NCBI GenBank assembly: GCA_027579435.1
Contig: JANBPK010001366.1
Location: forward strand, 1 to 19,449
Length of the DNA: 19,449 nt
Source of the DNA: Candolleomyces eurysporus
Taxonomy: Eukaryota; Basidiomycota; Agaricomycetes; Agaricales; Psathyrellaceae
Reading direction: 5' to 3'
Shown piece after piece: positions 1 to 9,871 of this stretch. Each line of letters opens with the position of its first letter. Position 1 is the stretch's first letter. Both the position numbers and the translations under genes were made by a program. The notes under the pieces are model-generated. The model was not told where the DNA came from, made no database searches, and worked only from the letters and a program-made list of their open reading frames with translations.

Positions 1-480
1 TGCTACCACTATCCTGTTATCGCTAGCTCTACGACTAGTTCCTTTCCTCTCTCTCTTATCATTGTCATGTTATTTCTAACTTGTTTGGAGCCGCTTCTCC
101 CTATTGCTCTCGGCTTTTGTACTACTACTACCTACGATACGATTACAATTACACTTTTTCTTATCCGTTATACAATTATCGAGTTTCTTTTTTTTCCTCT
201 CTTCTTTCTAAACCCTTGCCGTTTGACCCTTCACGTTCGGTGTTCGAATTTCGGATTCGATTGACTGCGCATTTCATGGACTGAATCCACCATCATCATC
301 ATCATCGGACTTTGCCTGACATACTACGTATACGCACGGTCCTGTTTCGCGATATTATTGTACTAGATCCATAGCTTTCCTCGCTGTATTATTTAGATGT
401 AATATACTATTTTTCTCAGCTTTCAGCTTTTCTGATATGATATATACTTGCATGGTCACCGGTCATCGGGGGGGGAAAGG
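1..480. other. T-rich gene-free stretch, possibly 3' flank of an upstream gene
   Basis: No conserved reading frame is visible. The sequence is T-rich with pyrimidine runs and AT-rich blocks (around 120-215 and 385-450), which resembles the 3' UTR and downstream flank of a plus-strand gene ending before the window. That is inference only, since no stop codon of such a gene can be assigned. The two short frames here (67-264 and 81-284) encode low-complexity hydrophobic or Ser/Phe-rich peptides and are not treated as genes. Confidence 0.35.
291..306. repeat. (CAT)n microsatellite
   Basis: Five CAT units followed by C form a perfect trinucleotide repeat inside the non-coding T-rich stretch. It is short, and no other function is suggested. 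Confidence 0.8.
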
Positions 481-690
481 GCTTAGTGGGTGCTCAGGTG
501 GGTGGGTCAGCTGAGGATTCGAACTCGGTGGATCCAGAGCTCGATCGGGAGTTTCGGAGTGCGTGTCCGGTCGTGGCCTTGAGCTTGCCCCAAGCCCCAG
601 GTACTAGGGGCTTGAGCGCGGAGGGGCGACGGGACTTGCACGCCGTAGGCTATGAGGTATGCCCAGGGAAATATGCCGATTGGGACTAAT
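466..690 (+). other. GC-rich patch with a short unrecognised open frame
   Basis: A run of eight G opens a patch much richer in GC than the flanking AT-rich DNA. It contains an open frame of about 67 codons (486-689) beginning at a GTG, with Arg-, Ala- and Pro-rich content. I recognise no family, there is no ATG start, and no splice pattern links it to neighbouring frames. It could be a decayed exon or chance. Confidence 0.2.
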
Positions 691-2300
691 TTGCTGTTGT
701 TGACTTGGATATTGCAATTGTACGCTCGACTCTGGATTGAGCTCGGGAATTGGAAGGAATTTACAGGCCTGTTTGGAGGCTAGGGTTACTGGATTGAATT
801 GGATTCTCGAAGCAATAAGTCTTACTTTGTTAGGAACTATATACCCCTCTTTTGTTCTGACTAGGATTGGATAAGGGCGTCACGGTGGTCAGGGTCGCGT
901 CTAATACTAATTAGTTGAAACGTATTGTTGCACCGTAGAGCCCCTTATTCCCGAGTCATAGGTACGCAGAATGATATATAAGCTCAGAGTAGAACGAATA
1001 CAGGATGAAACGACTTTGGCTTTTTTGGGGAAGTGGTTCTCGACACGGCTCAGCGATTTCCCCTGAGCCCCAATAAATTGATCTTTTGCGGAGCCTGACG
1101 CACGTTGACTCCGCAGAAGGTTGCCCCAGCTAGCAGTATCGCATGTCAGTCAACTGGGCGGCGACGACGAAGACCTGGACATATGCTGGTATCTAGACAA
1201 AGGCCCGATGCAGCTGCCATCATGGCTGCCTGATGCGATTTAACAGCATCTTGGGGTTACTACCATGCATGATCATGGCTCCCCAGGGCTAACCAGAAAA
1301 CCCTCAACCCATGGCCAGGTTAGGCCGTTCGCTCACCATCATCATCTCGCGCGCTGCAGCGTTTTTTCGACTTTCTCCTTGGAGGTGGGATTCCATCGAC
1401 CCCTTGCGACCACTCGTCCCCGGTAAGTATGTATTTTCAATATTTACATGTAAAGGGAGATTGGCAATGTCCCGAAAGACCGGGGATCCAATGCAGCGCT
1501 GTATGTACATATTAATCAGGCCTTGTGTTTTCCTTTTTTTCGAAAGAGAAATGGAGCGCGGAGGATCGGACCTGGGTCCCCAATGGGTTCCACTTGCGAA
1601 CTTGCCTTCGGTGGCGTTCGTCTTCTTCTCTCCAAAACCACCATCATCATCATTGATTGACCGGAACCTGAGCTGAGTTGTGCAGGCGGGTACAGAAATT
1701 GGCTGAAATTGGTCGTTGTACTGCAGGTGAGAATCAGAACCTGTGTTGCCTTCAATTTTTTTTTTAATTGAATGGTGGTGACTAACCTCCCGAGGCTTCT
1801 CCTTCTCCGACTTTCCAGGTTTTCAGGTAGACGATCCGTTGTTCCGCCGAAGCCGAAGCTGCCATCTGTGCCACCAAGTGAGCCTGATTCCAACTCACTT
1901 GTTTTGTACGTTGCAAACGACGAGAGCATCCCGTTGGCGTCCAAATCCGCGGTTGGCAATGGTATACTATTCTATCTCGTCCCCACCCGACTCTCGTGTC
2001 ATCTTTTCGATTAAAGCTTGTACGACGCCCAGTGTGAGCAATTTGGCTTTGGCAGGGATATCGTGAGGGGCAACGTATCAAGAGATGCAGGGTTTCTAAT
2101 ATTGTGAGTTGTTCTCAGCCATTGTTGGAAAATAGTCTAACGGCTTTTTACAAATAGCATCTGCCTTGGGTGCCCGCGGGTCCTTGGTCAGAGCGGTAGC
2201 CAAGAGCCGTCTTAATCTTGTGCGACGGTCTGCAGGGTTGCGAGGCAAGCCAAGAGCAGAGCTTCATCGTCAGTATTAATTCAGAGCTAAAAACTTTTAG
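691..2300. other. Gene-free stretch with no supported coding content
   Basis: Several overlapping frames of 60-147 codons exist on both strands (for example 1311-1676 plus and 1516-1959 minus), but none shows a recognisable domain or a consistent exon chain. A splice-like arrangement occurs on the plus strand near 1785-2062: a branch-point-like sequence and TTTCCAG near 1788-1818, then an open Pro/Ser-rich segment to about 1960, then a possible GTATAC donor. It cannot be extended into a gene. Confidence 0.3.
1087..1115. repeat. Short inverted repeat (7-bp arms)
   Basis: TGCGGAG at 1087-1093 is the exact reverse complement of CTCCGCA at 1109-1115, with a 15-nt spacer, so a small hairpin could form. 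It lies in gene-free DNA with no adjacent ORF and no T-run. No function is assigned, and an inverted repeat this size is expected by chance in a window of this length. Confidence 0.4.
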
Positions 2301-2314
2301 ATAATTGACCTTAG

Positions 2315-2590
2315 TTACGATCGAGCAGATTTGTGTCTTGCTAGCCCTTTGCCATCTTTCGAAACCGTCAGGGAGTGGTCAATAATCGATACCACAGACG
2401 ACGCCCAGGTCGAGTCATCAATCTCGTCCTGAACCGAATGGATTCTGTTTTCAAATCCGGAGATCTTTATCTGATAACATTTGAGCTCATCTTGCACTTG
2501 CTCAAGATCACGCCCGAAACCCTTCACCTCCTCATCTTCGCACTTCGCCGCCTTCGCGAGCCTCTAGTCGATCTCCACAGCCTTCTTCTT
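2315..2590 (-). pseudogene. Decayed coiled-coil-like coding fragment
   Basis: Read on the minus strand, this stretch gives a charged, heptad-like peptide rich in Glu, Lys, Asp and Gln. Its core is FENRIHSVQDEIDDSTWAS, preceded by a segment containing GRDLEQVQDELK. The frame continues upstream through an in-frame TAG (near 2565) into further Lys/Glu-rich sequence, has no ATG, and after WASS runs into unrelated sequence and a stop. The pattern weakly recalls the coiled coil of SMC1-type cohesin proteins, where a similar stretch precedes an FC motif, but I cannot confirm homology by eye. It is most simply a relic of a coiled-coil gene, or chance. Confidence 0.22.
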
Positions 2591-2599
2591 CGTCCTCAA

Positions 2600-4176
2600 A
2601 AGCTGGTGCTGCTTAGGAAGATCTACTGTCAGTGTCAAGACAGTTTGCTGCGCTCGACTTCGGACGCCGTGTAACTGCGTGACCTGTGGCCTATCAGCGT
2701 TCGTTTCCTGACTAAACAAAAGGCAACTTCTCAAACCCGGTCCAGGTTTGTTTTCTGCTTCCTATACGCCTAACAAGGCTTCTAATTAGACGCTTCGACA
2801 TGGAACTTGTGCCGTACGAGCTAGGGCATAGTGGGACTATTCACCCGCATTGGCTGGGTTGCGGCGCACGAATCGATACCAGGATGAAATGTCGGACAAC
2901 GAGGCAGTATATCCACGCTAATCTTCCGTGTTATGCACGCCTTGCAGTGACATTGGCTGATTGTTCGTCGACATACATGTACGAACCCAATGATATATGC
3001 CTCAATACCTTGTACGTACTACTTCTCGTCTCGACCCATCTACGTCCCATTCTTATCTCAACCTCCTAGAGTAGCTACAGCTGTCCCGAGAGCCCCGAGC
3101 TGACAGACCAATAGATGCTCCTCGAACAGGTCGCCGTGTATACATCTTCGCAAGCCAAAGCTTCTTATATCCGCTTTACCTGAACTTGATATGTTCTGGA
3201 TTCTGATTGATCTCTACAGCCCATTCAACTTCGGATCGGCAAACCAAAGTGCCACCAACTCGTGTTCGAATCTCAGCCTCGTGTCGACGACGGAAGACCT
3301 TTTCGTGATGTTTGCCCTTGACCCACAGCGCTACGCTCATAAGATGTCCTTCTCCTGTGGCTGTCTGTCTGACATAGTTCTAGTGTATTCTCTCGGACCA
3401 TACATACCCGTTTCGATTTCAAGCTCCTACAATCTACTTCAAGCTTTTCGGTGCATGTATGACGAACTACGAACGTGCCTTTCCATTTCCGCTCTTCTAG
3501 CCTCTTTTTAAACTTCCGCCCTCCCAAGCATCCATCGTGATCAGTACTCCTGGTACATTTAGGCACTCTAGAGTCCCTTCGAGCCACCGAAACCGACATA
3601 GGTCTCTTGTGGCACCCTCCGTAACATTGTCATGTCTCTGCGCTTCGAATTCGTTCTCTTCCTTGGTATCGTTGACAGGACTTCATTTAGGATGAATATC
3701 GGCAGTTGCACTCCTTGGATTGGAGTAGACGACAAAGGATGCTTGAGGTTGGGCAGAGTTCTCCTTTGTGGGTTTAAAATGAACGGGATAGATTTGACAG
3801 TGTTCTTCTCGGAAATCCGCTCGCTCCTCTAGGAGACCGTTGAGCTCTTTCGAATTCCTCGTGGTCCCACATGAGTAGGACGCTGACAACGCCGCAGTAC
3901 GAACTGAGGTCAACTTTCAAAAGGTTCCATGCGCGATTAATGAAACAAAGAATAACCCGAGTGCTAAGTCAAAAGAAAGCATGCTATTGGTAAAGGAATG
4001 TAAGATACAATAGTTTGGCTCTTCATTTCTCCGTACTCCAAGAAGGTGTGAGTAACAACGTTTCGATAAAAAGATGCATACGAATACGATAGCGTCGATA
4101 AGTCCTTGCCCAAAACTAAGTTAAATGAATGCTTAAACAAAATGAAAGTTTCGATAGCAATAGCCTTCCAACCCAA
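2600..4176. other. Gene-free stretch downstream of the first GH79 gene
   Basis: Frames of 62-108 codons occur (2800-3069, 3191-3511 and 3632-3832 plus; 3273-3599 and 3683-3913 minus). None has recognisable domains, consistent splicing or support from a partner exon, and they overlap one another on opposite strands. The last 200 bases before 4177 are AT-rich and probably carry the 3' UTR of the minus-strand GH79 gene. Confidence 0.3.
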
Positions 4177-6674
4177 TTAATGCCTCAATAGGAAGTGAAC
4201 CCCTACCAACGCAGAGAGAACCACCACGGACGCCTGCGTGTACAACGAAACTGTCAAGCCCACCCCAGAGCTCGACAACGACGAACCCGACTTCGACCCT
4301 TCACTTGTAGATCCCAAATGCTGTCTGTCGGCCCCACTGTGCCCATTCGAGGTCGCAAGAACCGAAGGTGGGACGGTCGCCGTATTGTGACCCTTGGTGT
4401 AAGCCGAAGTGCTGAACGTCTGTGTCGCTTGGCCGACGGAGAGCGCAGGATCAGCTGTGTCGAAGAAGACCAGCGCAAAGCCTGGCGCTTTAACCGGAAC
4501 GGCACAAGCATTGTTAGTCTGGTCGCAGTTGATGGTGGTGACATTTTCTTCGCCTTTGAGACGACCATCGACTTGGAACCTGCCTCCGAAAGTTTGACCC
4601 GCCCAGGTGATGTTCTGCTTCTCGGATACGGAGCTCGCTTCGAGATACCTAAGTAAAATTTTCATGAGTATCTATACCGAGTAGTAGGAAGAGAGCATAA
4701 CGTACTTGACTCGAATGGATGTAGGAACCCCGGCGTTCGGAATCGAGATTGAGACTGTCACATCGCTGTTACCCGATGGGTCGTCGACGTAATTGAACAA
4801 GGCGACCTTCGACAAGGCGTCGTTCTCGTAGATGGCATATGCAGGGGTGTAGATGCTCCCGCTATTGGCACCCAGGTCAACGATCCTCGAAGTATTGCTC
4901 TTACCAAAGGCTTCCGCAAGAATGACCGCCGAATAGAAAATAGAGCCAACCGTCCACTGGTTGAAAGTCGATTGATTGGTAGGAGGAGCTAGAATGATGT
5001 GTTAGTGTACTCGCCCAATAAGACGAGTTGTTGGGTCTTACATGTGAATGGCTATGAATGATGAGACATGGTCAGAACGGCACAAAACGCTGAGAAATAC
5101 GAGTGCTCACATTATAAAAAACATTCTGTCCACCAACATGGAGCAAACCATGGGTAAAGTTGCCATACGCCATCTGGAAGCCGTAGTCAAGGGCCCAGAG
5201 GGCCGCACCATAGCTGTCCGAGATACCTTGGAAGCCACCGCAAGACGCTGTATTCGTTTCGAACATGATCAGAGGTTTACCAGCAGCAATTGCCAGCGCT
5301 GCTGAGTTAAGGTACGGGTTGACAAGATCCACAGCAGCCGTATGCACGAGGTAGCTGGGGAACGTAGCCTGCACGTCGACTGCATTGCCCGTTTCAGGTG
5401 AATACATGGCGACACAATTGTTGTTGGGATAGCTATTGATAGAATGTCGGTCTTCGGTTAATTGAGCTAGAGAGTTGAGCTAAAACAAACGCACTGTTCG
5501 ACGCTCAGACAATAGAGACGATCTTTGTAGGTGTCAATGAAACCTGTTTCCCATACTTGCTCAGGCGTCCAAGGTCCCGTGGCAACACTGGGCCCAATGA
5601 GTTTGTTCTTCACGGGAATATTGGGATTGGCGTCGATAACCTGAATGAGGGCACCGACTTCGTCATAATAAGCTTGGGGAGAGTAGGTTGTTCGGCGCCC
5701 AAACCTAAAGATTGGAGGTCATGGCCCATTCATGTAAGCAACGCTTTGCAGATTACATACTCTTGGTAGAAATCAGGTTCATTTCCAGCTTGTAGACCAA
5801 GCAGATTATCGCCGAGGATCTGTTGCCCATGTTCTGCGATCTGAACTCTCCAACTAACCGAGTCGTTGAACGGGATGCCTGAGAAACGATGTCAGCTGGG
5901 TAGCCGGCAAAGACCCGGGCAGGAGGCACAAACCAAGGAACCATTTCACGTTCAGCATCGAAGAGATGTTGCTCATCATGTAAAACATGTCAACAGTGTA
6001 CAAGACCGCAGGCGTTTTGGTCTAAATAACGGTGGTGAGTTATAGACGGTGGATGTAAACGAGCAACGCACCGTCTGGGTAGACCCTGACTCCTCTTTAC
6101 CAAACGTGTGGCCATCNGGGGAGCTCTGGTACGAGGGTAGCAAATTCCTGAGTGTTTCCGCCCAAACGAATCATGACACCCCCTGCCCTCTCGATCAGGT
6201 TGGACATCAAATTCAAGAATGGGACGTAGAGGTGAGTTCTGAGGAGGGGTACATCAGCAACAGAGGTCCCCTGTACGAGCGAATATCACTGACGAATTTT
6301 TGCCAACTAAAATAGCGGGTTGTCGAGCATGTCAATATCCCAACCACGAACATCCAAAAAGTGAGGGCGATACTCACGAACTTGACTAATGACCGACATT
6401 TCGATCGAAAATCCCCAGAATGCACCCCCATTGTGAGGAATCGACAGCCCGGGAGTGTTTGCTGCATCCCTCTGAAGCTGGAGCTGGAAATTGGGAACAG
6501 GAGCTGGGCTGGGAACAGCAGGAGGGGTGAGAAGCGTGTCGTTGTAGGCCGCCGCCGTAGTCGCCTGCGGATTGTCTGCGCTCCGAGTCTGGCCCAATGG
6601 AATTTGGCCGTAGACTGTAACGCCTTGGGCGTAGCCGCTAGGCAAAGTGTAAGGAGCGAAGAAAGTAAGAGCAT
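4177..6674 (-). CDS. GPI-anchored GH79 beta-glucuronidase-like enzyme (copy 1)
   Basis: Glycoside hydrolase family 79 enzyme, expected to remove glucuronic acid (or its 4-O-methyl form) from glycans at the cell surface; the substrate is inferred. Ten exons on the minus strand: 6674-6378, 6306-6294 (13 nt), 6238-6072, 6021-5934, 5878-5761, 5704-5495, 5432-5111, 5051-5042 (10 nt), 4988-4706, 4648-4177. About 659 residues. Visible features: FWGFSIEMSV, LNLMSNL and GGNTQE, the acid/base Glu in AGNEPDFY (about 222), the nucleophile Glu in MFETNTASCGG (about 356), GH79 C-terminal beta domain, and a Ser-rich tail ending in a hydrophobic GPI-type segment. Two frame defects exist. The N at 6117 adds one surplus base after CTCCCC. 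The signal-peptide ATG at 6674 is one base out of frame with the mature part, fixed if one T is missing from ACTTTG. It lies 0.64 kb downstream of its tandem paralogue. Exon junctions agree with that copy modulo 3. Confidence 0.9.
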
Positions 6675-7314
6675 GGATTAGGCCCTAGTTGGGGCTCTGG
6701 TGGAAGAAAGAAGTAAAGGAGTGGTGACCCAAAGCCTAACCGCTGGCAACTGGGAAGGAAAGCTTTGTTACCAATTCCCGGACGCCATGAAGAGATAAAA
6801 ATAACCTCAGGCTATGGGCAGTGGCGCAAGGGGGAAAGGCTATTAATAGCGCACTAAAATAGCACCCGACAAACTTGATCGGGCACCTTGCCCTCACCGT
6901 CTTCAAGTTTCCAGACGGTTTGGGTTGCCCGCCTCTGCTCAACATCGCCGGCGACGGAGATGCGGATAGCTGTGGATGTTGACTTCTTGAGATTTCCGCT
7001 CAGAGACAGGAACAAGAATACGACGCACCTATTTCGGCCGTGACAGTTGATAGGGCCATCTCGCCTTGAATGCTGTAAAAAGGGAAGATAAAAANTACCA
7101 ATGCTCAGGGAAGCCCACATGAACATATATACTTCACGGCACCCGCTGATCATCACTGCGGATTCTTACCTTAGGAGTGAACAATGAGCACGGTTAGCCA
7201 GGCACCCATAATGGTACCGGGTTAAAAGGTGCTGGATTTCGGTCATCGACAAGGTTATTGAGAAGATGGGATATCATTGGGAATACAACAGGCAAATCCT
7301 CGCACAAAGCCACA
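6675..7314 (-). promoter_or_regulatory. Spacer between the GH79 genes, promoter side of copy 1
   Basis: This 640-bp spacer should hold the 3' UTR of GH79 copy 2 and the promoter and 5' UTR of copy 1, both transcribed leftward. Read on the minus strand it carries a TTATTTTTATC-like AT block near 6795-6805, about 125 bases before the proposed ATG, and the palindrome CTATTAATAG at 6840-6849; either could be a TATA-type element. Pyrimidine-rich sequence directly precedes the start. An N at 7095 follows an A run. The open frame at 6854-7156 has no recognisable product. Confidence 0.35.
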
Positions 7315-9871
7315 CTACCTTGACAATCCACTAAGAATGAGCCAACCTCCCAACAACGCGGACGTCACCGCTACGACAGTTGACACTAGCTCGTACTGCC
7401 TCGATGCGCCGCTCTGGACAGATCCATGACTCGTGCTCCCCAAGTGAGCTCTCTCTGCCCCACTGTGCCCATTTGACGTTGCTAATACAGCCGGGTCGAT
7501 GGTGGCGGTATTGCGAATTCTGGTCTGGGCTGTTGTTGCGAATGTGGTCGTTGCCTGGCCGATGTTGGCTTCTTCTGCGGTGTCCATGAAGACGAGTGCG
7601 AAACTAGGAGCGCGCAGAGGGATGTTGCACACATTCGCGGCGGTGTCGCATTGAACGGTGATGATATCGAGGTCTCCCTTGAGACGACCGTCAGCTTCGA
7701 AGTTGTTTCCAAACGTCTACATGAATCGGGATGTCAGCGAGAAGTATTCACGACATTGGGATAAAATTAGGTGCGCACCTGGCCAGCCCATGTAATGTTT
7801 GTCTTGGATGACACCGAGTTGGCAAGCAGATACCTAGAAAAACTTTTGAGTTTCACCAGGAAGGAAAAGATCTCAACTACCACTCACTTTACTCGAACCG
7901 ATCCTGGTACACCGCCACCGGTAATCGAGATAGCAGCATTTACATTGTTGGCGCCAGAGGGATCGTCGATAAAATTGAAGAGTGCAAACTTGGAAACAGT
8001 GCCCCTCTCGTAGATGGCGTAGGCGGGGGTGAATGGAGAAGGAGAGTTCAAGTCAACGATGCGAGCAGTATCCGATTTGCCAAAGGCTTCAGCTGTGACA
8101 AGAGTCGAGTAGAAGACGGATCCAACTGTCCATTCGTTAAAGTTGGACTGGTTGGTTGGGGGAGCTGAGGGCATAGATCAGTCAGTATCTGTCATCTCGA
8201 GATCAGGAAGTCCGCGTACAAATCCAGGGCTAGAAACACAGCTGTGAGTTTGGGATTGGAATCGATGGTAAATAATAGGCTCACGTTATAGTAGACATTC
8301 TGACCACCGACGTGCAGCATAGCATTGGAGAAGTTACTGTGGGCCATCTGGAATCCATAGTCGAGAACCCAAAGCGCAGCTCCGTAGCTCTGAGAGATAC
8401 CGGGGAAACCACCGCAAGACGCTGTATTCGTCTCGAACATGATGAAAGGCAATGGGACTTCTTGAGCGATCCGAGTAGAGTTCAAGTACGACGACATAAG
8501 GTCGACGCTAGTTTGATGGGTCAAGAACATGGGGAAGTTCTCTTGAGGATCTTGGTACGTGCCGACACCGAACTGGGCGAAACAGTTGTTGTTGGGGTAC
8601 CTGAAATGAGCGAAGGGGAATAGACGTCAGAGTAGCCATTCAGCAGATCTATAGTATCGGCACGCACCGTTCGACAGTCAAAGCCCATAGGCGATCACGG
8701 AAAGTCGGAATGAAATCGGTATCCCAAACTTGCTCGGGACTCCATTCGGACGAGGAAATGCTTGGGGCAATGAACTTGTTCTTGATGGGAATTCTGTCAT
8801 TAACGTCGACAACCTCGAATAGACGATGGAGTTCCCCGTTGTAGTCGTATGGGCTGTAGGCTTCTGGTCGCTTGCCGTGTCTAGACTAGCTGTCAGCCAA
8901 AGACCGCGATTGCATTCATGCCGAAAATACAGACCGTCCGTAAAGATCGGGTTCGTTTCCAGCTTGGAGTGCAAGCAAATTGTCTCCCAGAATCTGCTGT
9001 CCGTGCTCCGCGATGTCGAGGTGGAAAACAGTGGTATCGTTGAAGGGTAAACCTATGACCTGGGTGAGAAAAATCGCTTCAAGACGCTCACTGCTGTTGT
9101 TACACACCAAGGAACCACCTAATCGGCAGCAAGTTTGAAATATTGGCAGCCATGTAGAATAGGTCGATGGTATAAATAACGGCGGGTGTTTCCGTCTGAA
9201 GGCGACAGGGTAACGAGCTTAATCAAGTTCTTAAGTAGAGCAAACTAGCATACGCACCGTTTGGGTCGTTCCCGAGTCTTCTTTCTGGGTAATCCGACCG
9301 TCATCGAACGGAGTTGGGGTAAATTTGGCGTACTCTTGCGTGTTTCCACCCATTCGAATCATGAGAGATCCCGCTCGCTCGACCAAGTTGGACATTAAAT
9401 TTAGGAAAGGTACGAATATATGTGTGCTGGAGAGATGAAGGTTCGGCATCAGGAGTGGCTCCACGAAAAAGACGTCCAGAACCACTCACGAGTTTCTTCC
9501 AACTATAAACCGAGTTCAAATTGAGAAGGCGACGCAAGCATAGTAGAAAAAGACTCACTAGTTTGTGTAATCACGGACATTTCTACTGAGAACCCCCAGA
9601 ACGACGCTCCGGTATGAGGAATCGACAGACCAGGGAAATTAGCCGCTTCTCGGGGCACGTTGATCGTGACCGCGGTTACAGCGGGACTTGGTGGGGGTGG
9701 TGGTATCAGAACCATGCCATCGTAGGCGGCGAGAGTTGGTAGCGGTGCTTCACCCTCTGCAAGGGCTGTTGTTTGGTGAGCCAAAGGTGTCTGTCCATAC
9801 ACCGTTACTTGGGCCTCAACGGCCTGCGAAAGCACGGCGAGGAAGACGCTCCAAAGAGCGAAAGTTAGCAT
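7315..9871 (-). CDS. GPI-anchored GH79 beta-glucuronidase-like enzyme (copy 2)
   Basis: Second GH79 enzyme, intact and unbroken at 657 residues. Eleven minus-strand exons: 9871-9559, 9502-9490 (13 nt), 9426-9258, 9195-9108, 9052-8935, 8880-8668, 8600-8285, 8229-8220 (10 nt), 8164-7888, 7833-7779, 7716-7315; the sum is 1974 nt, divisible by three. Residues 1-20 form a signal peptide with likely cleavage at VEA-Q. The mature protein begins QVTVYGQ, then FWGFSVEMSVITQ (about 90-105) and GGNTQE. The acid/base Glu is E228 in GNEPDLY and the nucleophile Glu is E361 in FETNTASCGG; assignment follows the family's known two-Glu retaining mechanism. PPTNQSNFNEWTVGSVFYS opens the C-terminal beta-domain region. 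The tail is Ser-rich and ends in a roughly 20-residue hydrophobic segment, suggesting a GPI anchor. Compared with copy 1 it has one extra intron (7778-7717). Whether the substrate is arabinogalactan, glucuronoxylan or another glucuronide cannot be told. Confidence 0.95.

Noticed and set aside
515..524. GGATTCGAAC, which read in reverse resembles a tRNA T-loop
   Set aside because: The flanking bases do not pair into a five-base T-stem, and no anticodon arm or acceptor stem can be drawn around it.
1311..1959. Overlapping frames of 121 codons (plus) and 147 codons (minus)
   Set aside because: They overlap antisense, are low in recognisable motifs, and neither forms a splice-consistent gene.
4195..4656. 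153-codon plus-strand frame
   Set aside because: It is the antisense shadow of the last exon of GH79 copy 1.
6854..7156. 100-codon minus-strand frame in the GH79 spacer
   Set aside because: It contains the N at 7095, has no recognisable domain, and lies where the 3' UTR and promoter are expected.
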